From NCBI RefSeq assembly GCF_010550605.1, contig NZ_JAAGNI010000310.1, positions 1 to 64,000 on the forward strand: 64,000 bases of DNA, read 5' to 3'. Position numbers and translations under genes: made by a program. This DNA is from Streptomyces sp. SID9727 (GTDB lineage Bacteria; Actinomycetota; Actinomycetes; Streptomycetales; Streptomycetaceae). The number at the start of each line of letters is the position of its first letter. The first letter of the stretch is position 1. The notes under the pieces are model-generated. The model worked only from the letters and a program-made list of their open reading frames with translations, was not told where the DNA came from and did not search any database. Positions 49,780-58,562 of this stretch are shown piece by piece.

Positions 49780-51017
49780 GATCCCGTGTCGGACCGCGGC
49801 ATGCCCGCCGCCCGGTCCCCACCGTGCTGCGCGGCATCTACTTGCCGCGCGGCACGGACGCCGGAGCATTCGCCATGACCACCTACGGCATCCCGCTGCT
49901 GGTGTTGGCCACCACCAACTCCGCAGCCCTGACCGGTCTGGCGTTCGCGCTGGAGTGGATTCCGCGACTGGGTGCGTTCGCGTTCGCCGGGGCCCTGGTC
50001 GACCGCCATGGCACCACTGCGGTGCTCCGCTACGCATCCGTGGCCCGCGCGCTGGTCGTCCTGGCCGCCGCAGTCCTCCTGCCCCGGCAGGAGACGGGAC
50101 TCGGGGCAACCGTCACGGTCATGGTGCTCGCCGCGTCCACCGGAATCCTCACCGAGTGCTCGTACATCGCGGCCGAGACCGCAGGCGGCGTGGCCAGCCG
50201 CGAGGCAGGCGCCGGCGCCCACCGGGTGCAGTCCGTGCTCCTCGGCATCGACCAGGTCGCCACCCTGGCTGGCCCCGCGCTGGCCGGCCTGCTGCTCCAG
50301 TGGACCGGCGCCACCGGCATGCTGATCGTGATCGCCGTCTTCTCGCTGCTCACCAGTGCCCTCGCCCCGCGCCAATACCGACAGTCCAAGCCCGCCGCGG
50401 CGCATCCGGTCGGCAAGGGACTGCGCACCGGCTGGTCGACCCTGCGCTCCCTGCCGGCCCTCGGCTGGCTGGTGGCAGGACTGACCGTGTCCAACCTGGC
50501 CGTCGGCCTGCTGCAGGCCGCCGCTCCGGTGATCATCGTCAAGCGCCTCGGCCACTCCACGGCCGACGTCGGATTCATCTGGTCGGTGGCCGCGGTCGGC
50601 ACGCTCGGCGCGGTCGCCCTTTGCCGCCGGGCGATTGACCGTCTCGGCCTGTGGCCGGTCGGAGTCGTCTCCGCCACGATCGCCGCCACGGCCTGCCTGG
50701 CCGTCTCCTTCGCCGACTCCTACCACGCCTATCTCGCCCTGATCACCGTCCTCATGGCTGGCGAAGGCGGGATGACCGTCGTGCTGCGCACCCTGCGCTC
50801 CCGCCTCATCCCCGCGAACGTGTTCGGCGCCACCCTCTCCCTGACGATCTTGCTGTTGCTGTTGCCCTTCCCACTGGCCGGCGTCCTCGTCGCCGTCGTA
50901 CCGCCCGCCCAGCTCGGCCACGTCATCACGCTCTGCGCCGTACTCCAGGCCACGGGCCTGTTCACCGCCTTCACCCGGCTGCGCACCGCCCCCGCCCTGC
51001 GCCCCTCCTCCGCCTGA
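49776..51017 (+). CDS. MFS transporter
   Basis: A 413-residue membrane protein starting with GTG at 49776 (GTGA overlap). About ten to twelve hydrophobic segments, e.g. GVVSATIAATACLAVSFAD, with the MFS loop FAGALVDRHGTTAVLRYASV after helix 2. It is likely an efflux pump. Its place between two DNA-binding proteins and an ATP-grasp ligase suggests it exports the ligase's product (inference). Confidence 0.82.
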   Translation: MRSRVGPRHARRPVPTVLRGIYLPRGTDAGAFAMTTYGIPLLVLATTNSAALTGLAFALEWIPRLGAFAFAGALVDRHGTTAVLRYASVARALVVLAAAVLLPRQETGLGATVTVMVLAASTGILTECSYIAAETAGGVASREAGAGAHRVQSVLLGIDQVATLAGPALAGLLLQWTGATGMLIVIAVFSLLTSALAPRQYRQSKPAAAHPVGKGLRTGWSTLRSLPALGWLVAGLTVSNLAVGLLQAAAPVIIVKRLGHSTADVGFIWSVAAVGTLGAVALCRRAIDRLGLWPVGVVSATIAATACLAVSFADSYHAYLALITVLMAGEGGMTVVLRTLRSRLIPANVFGATLSLTILLLLLPFPLAGVLVAVVPPAQLGHVITLCAVLQATGLFTAFTRLRTAPALRPSSA

Positions 51018-51054
51018 CCACCGGTCGCTTCCCTGCACCTAACGGAGCCCCGCC

Positions 51055-51393
51055 ATGCCCACGTCCCCCGCCCCGGCCGACCAGATACTCCTGCCGGTAC
51101 CCCGCCCGTCGCTTCGCGCGGGATCGCGGCCCACCCTGATGGATCGCTTCCTGGCCTTCGACGCCGAGCACCCGTACGTCTACCGCGCGCTGGAACGCCT
51201 GACCGCCGACCGGCTCGCCACCGGCGCCACCCGCGTCGGGCTGAAGGCCCTGTTCGAGGACCTGCGCTGGCAGTTGCCCGCAGGCGTGCGCGGGCTCAAC
51301 AACAACTTCACCGCCCTGTACGCGCGAAAGCTGATCGAGGACCACCCCCACTGGGCGTCCGCCTTCGAGCTGCGCCGTCGCCGCACCCCCTAA
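51055..51393 (+). CDS. Conserved hypothetical protein
   Basis: A 112-residue protein starting with ATG at 51055 after CGGAG. The core LMDRFLAFDAEHPYVYRALE followed by RVGLKALFEDLRWQLPAG and LNNNFTALYARKLIEDHP is a pattern found in many phage and bacterial hypothetical proteins. It is small and has no motif of catalysis. The role is unknown. Confidence 0.75.
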   Translation: MPTSPAPADQILLPVPRPSLRAGSRPTLMDRFLAFDAEHPYVYRALERLTADRLATGATRVGLKALFEDLRWQLPAGVRGLNNNFTALYARKLIEDHPHWASAFELRRRRTP

Positions 51394-51444
51394 CGCCCGC
51401 CGCCTACATCAACTCCTATTGCCCTGCCACTGTTTGGAGCCTTG

Positions 51445-52689
51445 TTGTCCTCTCGCCCCGTCGTCCTGGTCGTCGCAGCCGCCGACATGGAGGCGCACGC
51501 GTATCGGGCCTATTGCCTTGAAAACGTCCGTGCCCACTACGACGTCGTCCTGATCTCCGGCGCCGAGCCGACCTGGGAGAAAGAGTTCGTCGTCGACTAC
51601 ACCGTCGCCGACCCCACCGACCAGGCGGCCCTGGCCGCGGCCGGGCACGCGCTCGCCGAGCGGCACGAGCTGGCCGGTGTGATGACGTGGACCGAGTGGT
51701 ACCTCGTGCCCGTCGCCCGTCTCGCCCGCCAGCTCGGCCTGCCCACGACGACTCCAGAAGCCCTCCAAGGCTGCCGCAACAAGCACACCTCCCGCACGCT
51801 ATTCGCCCGCCACGGGGTGCCCTCCGCCATCTCCGTGAGCGTGCGCACCGAGCAGGAGGCGGCCGACGCCGCCGCACTGATCGGCTACCCGGTCGTCCTC
51901 AAGCCTGCCGCCCACGCCGCGAGCATGGGCGTCATCCGCGTCGACAACGCCAGCGAACTGCCCGCCGCGTACGTCTTCGCCGCGCAGACCGCAGGCCACG
52001 GAGTGGAGAGCACCCAGGTCCTGGTCGAGGAGTACCTCGACGGGGAGGAGGTGAGTGTCGAGTGCGTCACCTTCCAGGGGCAGACCACCGTGGTCGCAGT
52101 CACCCGCAAGACCGTCGGGATGCCGCCCTTTTTCGAGGAGATGGCGCACGTAGTCGACGCGAGCGACCCGCTGCTCGCGACCGTGGCGCCGGTCGCCGTC
52201 GCGGCCCTCGACGCCGTCGGCGTCACCGACGGCGTCAGCCACGTCGAGATCCGCATCGTCGACGGCCGCCCGCGCCTGATCGAGGTCAACGCCCGCATCG
52301 CCGGCGACATGATCGGCCACCTCATCCATCTGGCCACCGGTGTCGACCTGGCCCGCGCCGCCGCCGACATCGCCTGCGGCGTGCTGCCCGACCTCACCCC
52401 AACACGCAGCCAGGCAGCGGCGATCCGGCTGATCTATCCCGCCTACTCCGGCACCCTCACCGAGCGCCGCCTGGACGCCGAGTTCACCGACCACGCCGAC
52501 TGGCTCGAGCGCGTCACCTTCCACCGCGACGCCGGCGACCGGCTCGTGCTGCCGCCGGACGGCGACATGTTCAGCGCCCGCATCGGCTACCTCATCACCA
52601 CCGGACCCAGCGCCAAGGTTGCGCAGGCCCGCTCCACCGAGGCGTACCGGCACCTGGCCGTCCAGGTCACCCCCGCTGAGATCGCCTGA
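51445..52689 (+). CDS. ATP-grasp ligase
   Basis: A 414-residue protein. TTG 51445, five bases after GGAG, is preferred to the TTG at 51442. It has the ATP-grasp pattern: TPEALQGCRNKHTSRTLFAR, YPVVLKPAAHAASMGVIRVD, VLVEEYLDGEEVSVECVTF and the metal-binding LIEVNARIAGDMIGHLI. It resembles the carboxylate-amine (dipeptide-type) ligases that join amino acids. With the MFS gene it could form a small biosynthesis and export unit. No substrate can be read from the sequence. Confidence 0.86.
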   Translation: MSSRPVVLVVAAADMEAHAYRAYCLENVRAHYDVVLISGAEPTWEKEFVVDYTVADPTDQAALAAAGHALAERHELAGVMTWTEWYLVPVARLARQLGLPTTTPEALQGCRNKHTSRTLFARHGVPSAISVSVRTEQEAADAAALIGYPVVLKPAAHAASMGVIRVDNASELPAAYVFAAQTAGHGVESTQVLVEEYLDGEEVSVECVTFQGQTTVVAVTRKTVGMPPFFEEMAHVVDASDPLLATVAPVAVAALDAVGVTDGVSHVEIRIVDGRPRLIEVNARIAGDMIGHLIHLATGVDLARAAADIACGVLPDLTPTRSQAAAIRLIYPAYSGTLTERRLDAEFTDHADWLERVTFHRDAGDRLVLPPDGDMFSARIGYLITTGPSAKVAQARSTEAYRHLAVQVTPAEIA

Positions 52690-52725
52690 CGCGCCCACGC
52701 GCCTGACCTGTATCCGGATGCCTAC

Positions 52726-53604
52726 TTGAACGATCCCGACGCCGACATAGACGGCGACGTCTACGTCTTCCCCCGCTATCTCGCCGGCAGCACCTACACC
52801 GGCGACCCCGCCCTTGAGCCCCTGCTGGTACTCGGCTGGGAACTGACCGACGACGATCTCGGAAACGTCTACGTCACGGCTCCCGACCGCAAGATCCGTC
52901 TCGGCTACCTGCCCGAGGGCGACGATGACGGTCTGTGGCGGGTCAATGCCTACGAGGACCGCTTCGGTCCGCCCACCTGGGGCGTCAGCTTCAACGACAT
53001 GTGCCCCACTGAGTTCGTCACTGCGTTCACCACGGCCCTGGCGGCTGCGTACCAGGCCGGCCCCGAGCACTACCTCGCCCGCCCCGACCCCGCCGCCCCC
53101 GAACTCGACGCCTTCAATGCGATCGTCCCGCTGATCAACCGCGGCTGGAAGATCCAGCACCCGCGGTGGGGTGTCATGGAACTGCAGACCACCGACGGCA
53201 TGGCCGGACTCGAATTCGCCACCGGACGCCTCGATCCGGAGAAGGAACTCACCACACTTCAGGCCCGCTGGTATCTGCAGGGAGGCCCGCCCAGCGGATA
53301 CGCCCGGTGGTACGCCACCGCGTCCACGAACACGCCGATCCCACTGGTCACGGCCATCACCGAGAGCGTGTCCGACCCCAGGCCCCTGCCCCGCTGGAAG
53401 GAGCAGATGCTGCGTGGCCTGCGCGAGACCGCCCAGCTCGTACCCGTCACCCCTGCGCCGCCCCCGGTTCCCACACCGCTCGACGTCCGCCGTACCGCTC
53501 CTCGTCGGGCCCCCGCGCTGACCACGCGCAGCGTTCCGCGCTGGAGCACCACAACCACCCCGTCCGCAGCCCTGCCCGCCCGCCGGTCCGGCCTGCGCCG
53601 CTGA
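52726..53604 (+). CDS. DUF317 family protein
   Basis: A 292-residue protein starting with TTG at 52726. It opens with DVYVFPRYLAGSTYTGDPAL and VLGWELTDDD. The first repeat ends CPTEFVTAFTTALAAAY and the second TPIPLVTAITESVSDPRP. The Ser/Thr/Arg/Pro tail is longer than in the other copies. It follows the ATP-grasp gene at 37 bases. Confidence 0.83.
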   Translation: MNDPDADIDGDVYVFPRYLAGSTYTGDPALEPLLVLGWELTDDDLGNVYVTAPDRKIRLGYLPEGDDDGLWRVNAYEDRFGPPTWGVSFNDMCPTEFVTAFTTALAAAYQAGPEHYLARPDPAAPELDAFNAIVPLINRGWKIQHPRWGVMELQTTDGMAGLEFATGRLDPEKELTTLQARWYLQGGPPSGYARWYATASTNTPIPLVTAITESVSDPRPLPRWKEQMLRGLRETAQLVPVTPAPPPVPTPLDVRRTAPRRAPALTTRSVPRWSTTTTPSAALPARRSGLRR

Positions 53605-53637
53605 CTGACCAGATGCCCTTCGTCCGAGAGAAGCTCT

Positions 53638-54114
53638 TTGGCCCTGCACGCCCAGCAGTTCTTCGATGACGTCCTCGAACTGCCCTTCCACCAGTACGCC
53701 GTCGTCGGCGACGCCCTGTACGCAGCCCCGCAGCCGAACTCGCCGCTGCGGCTGCGGATCGACTTCGCCCCGACCATCCGCCACGGCGAGTACGACGGAC
53801 TGCGCCTGCGCGTCGTCCACCCCGAGCAGGGCGTCCTCGACACCGCGATCCTCCGCTTCGCCGACCACGGCACCTTCGCCCGCCGCGATGGGGCCCGCGA
53901 CCTGGCGGCCGGCCGCGACGGCCACGCCGTCATCCGCGACTGGCACGCCCACAGCAGCCAGCCGCCGTGGCACGGCGCGGACGGCGCCGGCCTGCGCACC
54001 GCGATCGAGCAGTATGCCCATCTCTGGATCCCGGCACCTGCCGCGCCCCGTCCGGCAGCCCGCCCTGTTGCCCAGCCCACAGCCACCACCGGGTCCTCAC
54101 TCCGCAGCCGCTGA
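53638..54114 (+). CDS. Hypothetical protein
   Basis: A 158-residue protein starting with TTG at 53638 after GAGAGAAGC. It reads LHAQQFFDDVLELPFHQYAV, GEYDGLRLRVVHPEQGVLDT and HGTFARRDGARDLAAGRDGH, a mostly beta pattern. A Pro/Ala-rich tail follows. I do not recognise the family. The stop overlaps a CTG that may start the next gene. Confidence 0.66.
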   Translation: MALHAQQFFDDVLELPFHQYAVVGDALYAAPQPNSPLRLRIDFAPTIRHGEYDGLRLRVVHPEQGVLDTAILRFADHGTFARRDGARDLAAGRDGHAVIRDWHAHSSQPPWHGADGAGLRTAIEQYAHLWIPAPAAPRPAARPVAQPTATTGSSLRSR

Positions 54115-54635
54115 CCGCCCACCTCGTCACGGAGTTCCCCATTTCCCCACCTCTCTGGTTCCCCTCCCACCATCGGCCACAGCCACCGACGACCACGGTC
54201 CCCGACCCACCTCCGCCGCCGGGCCCGAACGGGTTCTGGATCACCGACCCGGACTTCCGCGACCGGCTGCACAGCGCGACGCTGACCCTCCTCGACATCG
54301 TTGAGAACTGCCTCAACGATGACGTCCCGCTCACCGAGATTCTCGACGGCGCCCGCGACCACGCCGAGCACCTGCTCGGAGTCCCCAGCACCTACGGCGT
54401 CCTCGTCGAAGCCGAAGCCGCCGCGCAGATCGTCCAGGCCGCCGGCCTGGACGCCGGATCGCCCTTCGGCCTGGCCGTCGCCCAGGGCCTGGCCGGCATC
54501 GCCCAGCTGCCCTTCGAGCAGCAACAGCAACTCGTCCGTGCCGCCGCCCGCCGCTACGCGATCACCGCACCCTCCCGGCCGACAACTGGACTGCCCGCTG
54601 CACCCCCGCGCCCGGCGTCGGGCCGCACCCGCTGA
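54111..54635 (+). CDS. Hypothetical helical protein, non-canonical start
   Basis: A frame of up to 174 residues. CTG 54111 overlaps the upstream TGA (CTGA), and an ATT at 54141 stands six bases after GGAG; no canonical start precedes the conserved-looking part. The N-terminus is Pro-rich. The core NGFWITDPDFRDRLHSATLT and ENCLNDDVPLTEILDGARDH is helical. The real start is undecided. The function is unknown. Confidence 0.6.
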   Translation: MTAHLVTEFPISPPLWFPSHHRPQPPTTTVPDPPPPPGPNGFWITDPDFRDRLHSATLTLLDIVENCLNDDVPLTEILDGARDHAEHLLGVPSTYGVLVEAEAAAQIVQAAGLDAGSPFGLAVAQGLAGIAQLPFEQQQQLVRAAARRYAITAPSRPTTGLPAAPPRPASGRTR

Positions 54636-54693
54636 ACAACGACCCGCTTGCCCGCCTTGCCCATTCCCCCTGTATCCCTTGGAGAGTTCCTTC

Positions 54694-55695
54694 TTGCGCA
54701 TCCGTTCCGCTCGCATCCTCCCGGTCGCCGTTGCTGTCGCTGCCACGGTGACCGGTTCCCTGTCCTGGGCGCCGACCGCCTCGGCCCAGAGCCCCGGCCC
54801 CACGCCGTCCGCATCCACGTCCTCGACTCCGCGTAACGCGGCCGAGCCGGAGACCGGCGGCGTGGCCATCCTGAAGAAGGATCCCGGCGGCGACGTGCTC
54901 GCCGGCGCGGCCTTCGCCCTCTTCGACTCCGCGGGCAGGGAAGCCGCCAACGGCAAGACCGACGCCCAGGGCAAGCTCGCCTTCCAGGACCTCGCACCGG
55001 GCGTCTACCGGCTCAAGGAGGTGTCCAGCGGAAGCAATCTGCACGACACGGTCGACGACCAGGACGTCATCGTCGCCCCCGGCACGGACACCCCGCTCAC
55101 GATCGTCGACCCGTTCAAGGACGCCTCGGTCCTGCTGAAGGCCAAGGATGACAAGACCGGCAAGCTCCTGGCCGGATCCACCGTCAACATCGGCAGCGGC
55201 GACAAGGCCCTCCTCACCCTGACCACCGGCTCCGACGGCACGGCCACCGGCAAGCTGCCCGTCAACTCCCGGACCGGCACGGACTTTTGGGTCAAGCAGG
55301 TGAAGGCACCCGAGGGCTACGACCTCTACAAGCCCTCGAAGACGTTCAAGGCCAAGCCGGGCGATCCGGTGACGGTGACCACGACCAACGCCAAGACCGC
55401 CACCACCCCCACGGAGAAGCCGACCGGAAAGCCCACCGACAAGCCGAGCCACAAGCCCACCCCGGATAAGCCCGGCAAGGACGAGCACACAGCGACACCG
55501 TCCGCCTCGCAGACGTCGGTCGCCGACGAGACGTCGAGCACCACCGCACCCGCCCCCGAGGGCGCGCTCGCGCACACCGGTGCTGACGCCACCCCGTGGC
55601 TGATCGGCGGCGCCGGAATCTTGATCGCTGCTGGCGGAGGCGCCCTCTTCGCCGTCCGACGGCGTCGCACGGACGATCCGACCGACGAGAGCTAG
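54694..55695 (+). CDS. Sortase-anchored SpaA-type surface protein
   Basis: A 333-residue protein starting with TTG at 54694, nine bases after GGAGAG. A signal peptide (ILPVAVAVAATVTGSLSW) is followed by two SpaA/Cna-B-like units (GVAILKKDPGGDVLAGAAFA; VLLKAKDDKTGKLLAGSTVN), a Thr/Lys/Pro wall-spanning repeat and the anchor LAHTG, a membrane helix (LIGGAGILIAAGGGALFAV) and RRRR. LAxTG is the class E sortase motif of Streptomyces. It would be covalently tethered to the cell wall, perhaps as a mating or adhesion factor. Confidence 0.88.
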   Translation: MRIRSARILPVAVAVAATVTGSLSWAPTASAQSPGPTPSASTSSTPRNAAEPETGGVAILKKDPGGDVLAGAAFALFDSAGREAANGKTDAQGKLAFQDLAPGVYRLKEVSSGSNLHDTVDDQDVIVAPGTDTPLTIVDPFKDASVLLKAKDDKTGKLLAGSTVNIGSGDKALLTLTTGSDGTATGKLPVNSRTGTDFWVKQVKAPEGYDLYKPSKTFKAKPGDPVTVTTTNAKTATTPTEKPTGKPTDKPSHKPTPDKPGKDEHTATPSASQTSVADETSSTTAPAPEGALAHTGADATPWLIGGAGILIAAGGGALFAVRRRRTDDPTDES

Positions 55696-55714
55696 CTCCT
55701 CCCGCAACTCTGCC

Positions 55715-55748
55715 GAAGGCCCCCGGAATCCTGACTCCGGGGGCCTTC
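55715..55748 (+). terminator. Rho-independent-like terminator
   Basis: GAAGGCCCCCGGA (55715-55727) and TCCGGGGGCCTTC (55736-55748) form a perfect 13-base stem with an 8-base loop, just after the surface-protein gene. No T-run follows. It ends the 46610 transcription unit. Confidence 0.8.
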
Positions 55749-55832
55749 GCGTGCGATCGGGGAAAGGGCGGATCAGTAATGCCCAGTGCTTCACTCGGGC
55801 GCGCTGCCTCGACTCAGAAGTCGGCCGTGCAG

Positions 55833-55982
55833 CTAGCGCGCCCGAAGGAGTAGTGCCAGGAGCCGTTCAGCACGCTCCCTGACCGGCGGCTCCGGGTGCG
55901 CCAGAGCTACGGCGAACAGCACCGTCAAGAGCGCCAGGAACGAACTGGAGAAGGCCGCGACGGGTGCTTCAAGAATCGTCAT
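55833..55982 (-). CDS. Small single-pass membrane protein
   Basis: A 49-residue protein (ATG 55982, TAG 55833): one hydrophobic segment (SSSFLALLTVLFAVALAH) then a basic, amphipathic tail (RERAERLLALLLRAR). It resembles small hypotheticals I recall from Streptomyces genomes. A GGAC just before the ATG is a weak ribosome site. It lies convergent to the surface-protein terminator. Confidence 0.6.
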   Translation of the reverse strand: MTILEAPVAAFSSSFLALLTVLFAVALAHPEPPVRERAERLLALLLRAR

Positions 55983-56378
55983 GTCCAGGAAGGTACCCGA
56001 ACCGCCCCTTACCTGCTCTTTTCACTAATGTACCCAGGAGGTGGGGCATATCAAATTAATAGGGTCAATCGGTAATAACCGTGCAGGCCAGTCGAGTTGG
56101 CGACCGTCACCGTGCGCCTGCTCCCGATGTGATCTTTGTGATGCAGGTCATGGTCCGACTGGTGTCCAACCTGGCTGAGGCTTGCTGTTTTCGGCCGGGT
56201 GGCCGCTTGTCGTCACTGCCCGAAGCGGCAGCCGATCGGCAACGATCGTATGGGCGTTCACCGCCAGGGGTGGACCTGTCCGCTCGTTCGTGTCGTGCAG
56301 TGTCGAACGCCAGCGCGACCGTGTGGGTGTGCGACACACTGCGGCGAAGCCTTCTCCCGGATCAAGGAGCCGTCTCCC
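55983..56378. other. Gene-free stretch with an AT-rich patch
   Basis: About 400 bases without a convincing gene. At 56020-56070 there is an AT-rich patch (ATATCAAATTAATAGG) rare in this DNA, containing CGGTAATAACCG, a short palindrome. It could hold divergent promoters for the 55833 and 56379 genes, or mark a junction. The remainder contains short frames in several phases, none coding-like. Confidence 0.5.
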
Positions 56379-56795
56379 GTGACCGAGTCGATTTCTGTCC
56401 CTGCTCTGTGGCAAGGGCGTTGCCAGTGTGGCGACCACGCGTACGAGGCATCCGGTGTTCCCGACGATCCTCACCTGTGCTCGTGTCAGCACTGCACACG
56501 GCTCTCGGGAGCGCCGGCGATGGCGTGGGTCGGTTTCCACAAGAGCGCCCTGACCTGGACGAGTCCCGCAGGAGAGCCGTCGTACTTCTCGACGTGGCCG
56601 ACCCTGCACCGAGGATCCTGCCAGCGCTGCCGGACACAGCTCACCTCCGTGGCAGACGGTTCGGACATGATCATGGTGACGATCTTCAGCCTCGCTCGCG
56701 GTGCCGAACTGCTTCCGGTCGGACACAGCTACCGCGACGAGGCGATGCCCTGGATGACCATCACGCTCGCGCCTGATCCGCAACGCCACACGTGA
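56379..56795 (+). CDS. GFA-family zinc protein
   Basis: A 138-residue protein starting with GTG at 56379, eight bases after AAGGAG. The zinc ligands GRCQCGDHAYEASG, LCSCQHCTRLSGAPAM and SCQRCRTQL are those of the glutathione-dependent formaldehyde-activating (GFA/CENP-V) family. The true substrate of most family members, including those in mycothiol-using actinomycetes, is unknown. Length is typical. Confidence 0.85.
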   Translation: MTESISVPALWQGRCQCGDHAYEASGVPDDPHLCSCQHCTRLSGAPAMAWVGFHKSALTWTSPAGEPSYFSTWPTLHRGSCQRCRTQLTSVADGSDMIMVTIFSLARGAELLPVGHSYRDEAMPWMTITLAPDPQRHT

Positions 56796-56861
56796 GCGCC
56801 TGGCAGGACGGCAGACCGTGGCACCCCCGGGGCCCAGCGGGCGCCTCGCTAGGCTTCCGCA

Positions 56862-57590
56862 GTGAATGATCCTTCCTCGCTGCCCGGTGACCCCTCTGAA
56901 CTGCACCTGCGAGTCGTCTTCGACGACGAGCTCTGGGACACCCCGCAAGCTGACACGCTGGAGCGGTGGAACGTCTCCGTCCTCCACCGCCTACGTACGC
57001 ATGATGCTGCGCCGGACGCATCGGCCGGCGAGGACTGCGCAGCCGCGGAATGCCCGTCGTGCACGACGGACGCCACCGTCGGGTCGATGACCTTCTACCG
57101 GGTCCATCTGGACCGCGGGCGCAACGCCTACTGGGCGATGGAGGAAGAGTCCGAGGAGCTGTACGAGACCGCCCAGGCGCTCCTCGACCCCGAGACCGGC
57201 TCCTTCACGACGGAAGCCAGCGAGCGCCTGGACTATGTCGGCTCCGCGCTGCTCGTCATGGACCGGGTGACGCTGGATCCCGCATGGCGCGGCTACGGGC
57301 TGGCTGCCGTACTCGGCAGCGAGGTGATCCACCGCCTCATGGCCGGCTGCCGGGCTATCGCCTGTTCGCCCGGCGTCTCCGACCTCAGCAGCCAGGAACT
57401 GAGGGACCGGATCGAGTGGGATCGCGTCAACGCCAAGATCGCCCGCGGGTGGGAGAGCCTCGGATTCCGCCTCTACCGCGACAACGTCTATCTCCTCTCG
57501 CCCACCTCGCAGGACCTGGCGGAGCAGCGCAGCAATCTTCGGAAGCGCCTCGCAGAACTCGGGGCGTCCTGGCGAGCGCAGGCGTCATGA
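56862..57590 (+). CDS. GNAT-like hypothetical protein
   Basis: A 242-residue protein starting with GTG at 56862. The C-terminal half contains LLVMDRVTLDPAWRGYGLAA (an acetyl-CoA-loop-like R-G-Y-G-L) and IARGWESLGFRLYRDNVYLL, as in GNAT folds. The N-terminal half (LHLRVVFDDELWDTPQ; CAAAECPSC) is unusual. It may be a diverged acetyltransferase. It is convergent with the 57585 gene, overlapping at the ends. Confidence 0.65.
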   Translation: MNDPSSLPGDPSELHLRVVFDDELWDTPQADTLERWNVSVLHRLRTHDAAPDASAGEDCAAAECPSCTTDATVGSMTFYRVHLDRGRNAYWAMEEESEELYETAQALLDPETGSFTTEASERLDYVGSALLVMDRVTLDPAWRGYGLAAVLGSEVIHRLMAGCRAIACSPGVSDLSSQELRDRIEWDRVNAKIARGWESLGFRLYRDNVYLLSPTSQDLAEQRSNLRKRLAELGASWRAQAS

Positions 57591-57926
57591 CGGGCGGCGT
57601 CGCGGCCCGAGACGATCGCGCCACGGACGCTTCCCGCCACGGTGGCGAGTGGATGCCTCACCCTGGTCCGGCAGCTCCTTGGGCGGCGGAGCGATCTTGT
57701 CGGGCTCCAGACCGATCCTGTCCGGATGGACGCAGGCCGGCACGGCCTCGCGGGTGTACCGGTGTCCGTTTTCCGGGTGAAACGGGCACTCCCACGAGGG
57801 CCGGCTGTAGACCACGAATTGCCCGCGCGGATACAGCAGGGCCGGGCAGATCCCGCAGACCGGACGCTTCGGGTCTGGGCGATCCGGATCGATGTATGGC
57901 GGACCGGTCGGCTCCGGGATCTCCAT
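57585..57926 (-). CDS. Small hypothetical protein with Cys/His pairs
   Basis: A 113-residue protein starting with ATG at 57926. It reads EPTGPPYIDPDRPDPKRPVC then GICPALLYPRGQFVVY and PSWECPFHPENGHRYTREAV; CxxC and CxxH-type ligands might bind zinc. The tail is Arg/Pro-rich. No family recognised. Confidence 0.55.
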   Translation of the reverse strand: MEIPEPTGPPYIDPDRPDPKRPVCGICPALLYPRGQFVVYSRPSWECPFHPENGHRYTREAVPACVHPDRIGLEPDKIAPPPKELPDQGEASTRHRGGKRPWRDRLGPRRRPS

Positions 57927-58104
57927 AGACGCAAGAGGGTAGCGCCCGCACGCAGCAGGACACCGAGCCGCGGCCACAGGGCGGGAAGGACGGCAGTTCG
58001 CCGGGGGCAGACAAGGAAGATCACCCAAAGGACTGGTGGACGCCGCAACGCTATGTGAACCTGAACGACCTTCCGAAAGAACCCCAGGTCAGAGAGGTGA
58101 TTCT
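57927..58104. promoter_or_regulatory. Divergent intergenic region
   Basis: About 180 bases between the starts of the divergent genes at 57926 and 58105; it should hold both promoters. I see no copy of the palindrome. Confidence 0.4.
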
Positions 58105-58476
58105 GTGGCGTTGGATGCAGCGCAACCTGGATTTGCCACCACGGTCGCGGCCCAGAGGCTGCGCGCCTGGCGGCTCGGTGCCGGCCAGCCGATGGAGGTG
58201 ATCGACCAGTTCTCGGATGCCGATTTCACCCACATCGTCGACGACCGTGCCGACGTGCACGTCAGCTCCCGCGATGGCCGCTTCTACCTCGGCTACTTCC
58301 CGACCGGCCGGCCCGGTGGCCCGGACGAGGACTGGGTGACGGGTGAAGGCTGGGTGATCGCGGTCACCGGTACCGCGAAGGTCCCCGGCTACCGCATCGC
58401 CTTCGGCACGGACGCCCCGGCGGAGATCGTCGCCGGTGTGGTGGCCAGCATCCTGTCCACCTCCCGCCCTGTGTGA
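58105..58476 (+). CDS. Single-unit DUF317-like protein
   Basis: A 123-residue protein starting with GTG at 58105 after AGAGG. It resembles one half of a DUF317 protein: DVHVSSRDGRFYLGYFPTG, EGWVIAVTGTAKVPGYRIAF and DAPAEIVAGVVASIL, as at the end of the first repeat of larger copies. It may be a stand-alone domain. The N-terminus (LDAAQPGFATTVAAQRLRAW) is distinct. Confidence 0.6.
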   Translation: MALDAAQPGFATTVAAQRLRAWRLGAGQPMEVIDQFSDADFTHIVDDRADVHVSSRDGRFYLGYFPTGRPGGPDEDWVTGEGWVIAVTGTAKVPGYRIAFGTDAPAEIVAGVVASILSTSRPV

Positions 58477-58562
58477 GGGGCACGCCCGCCCTCCTAATAC
58501 ATACGCGCCGAGTACCCTGCCCCTGCTCGCGCGGATTCGTCCGCCACCGCTAGGAGAACGCC

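Noticed and set aside
51799-54021. 740-codon open frame on the minus strand
   Set aside because: Antisense to the ATP-grasp and DUF317 genes; repetitive Gly/Val/Asp composition typical of an antisense frame in high-GC DNA.
56107-56337. Minus-strand frame in the AT-rich intergenic region
   Set aside because: Short, Ser/Arg/Pro-rich, no ribosome site or similarity; a plus-strand extension of the GFA frame with scattered Cys was rejected for the same reasons.
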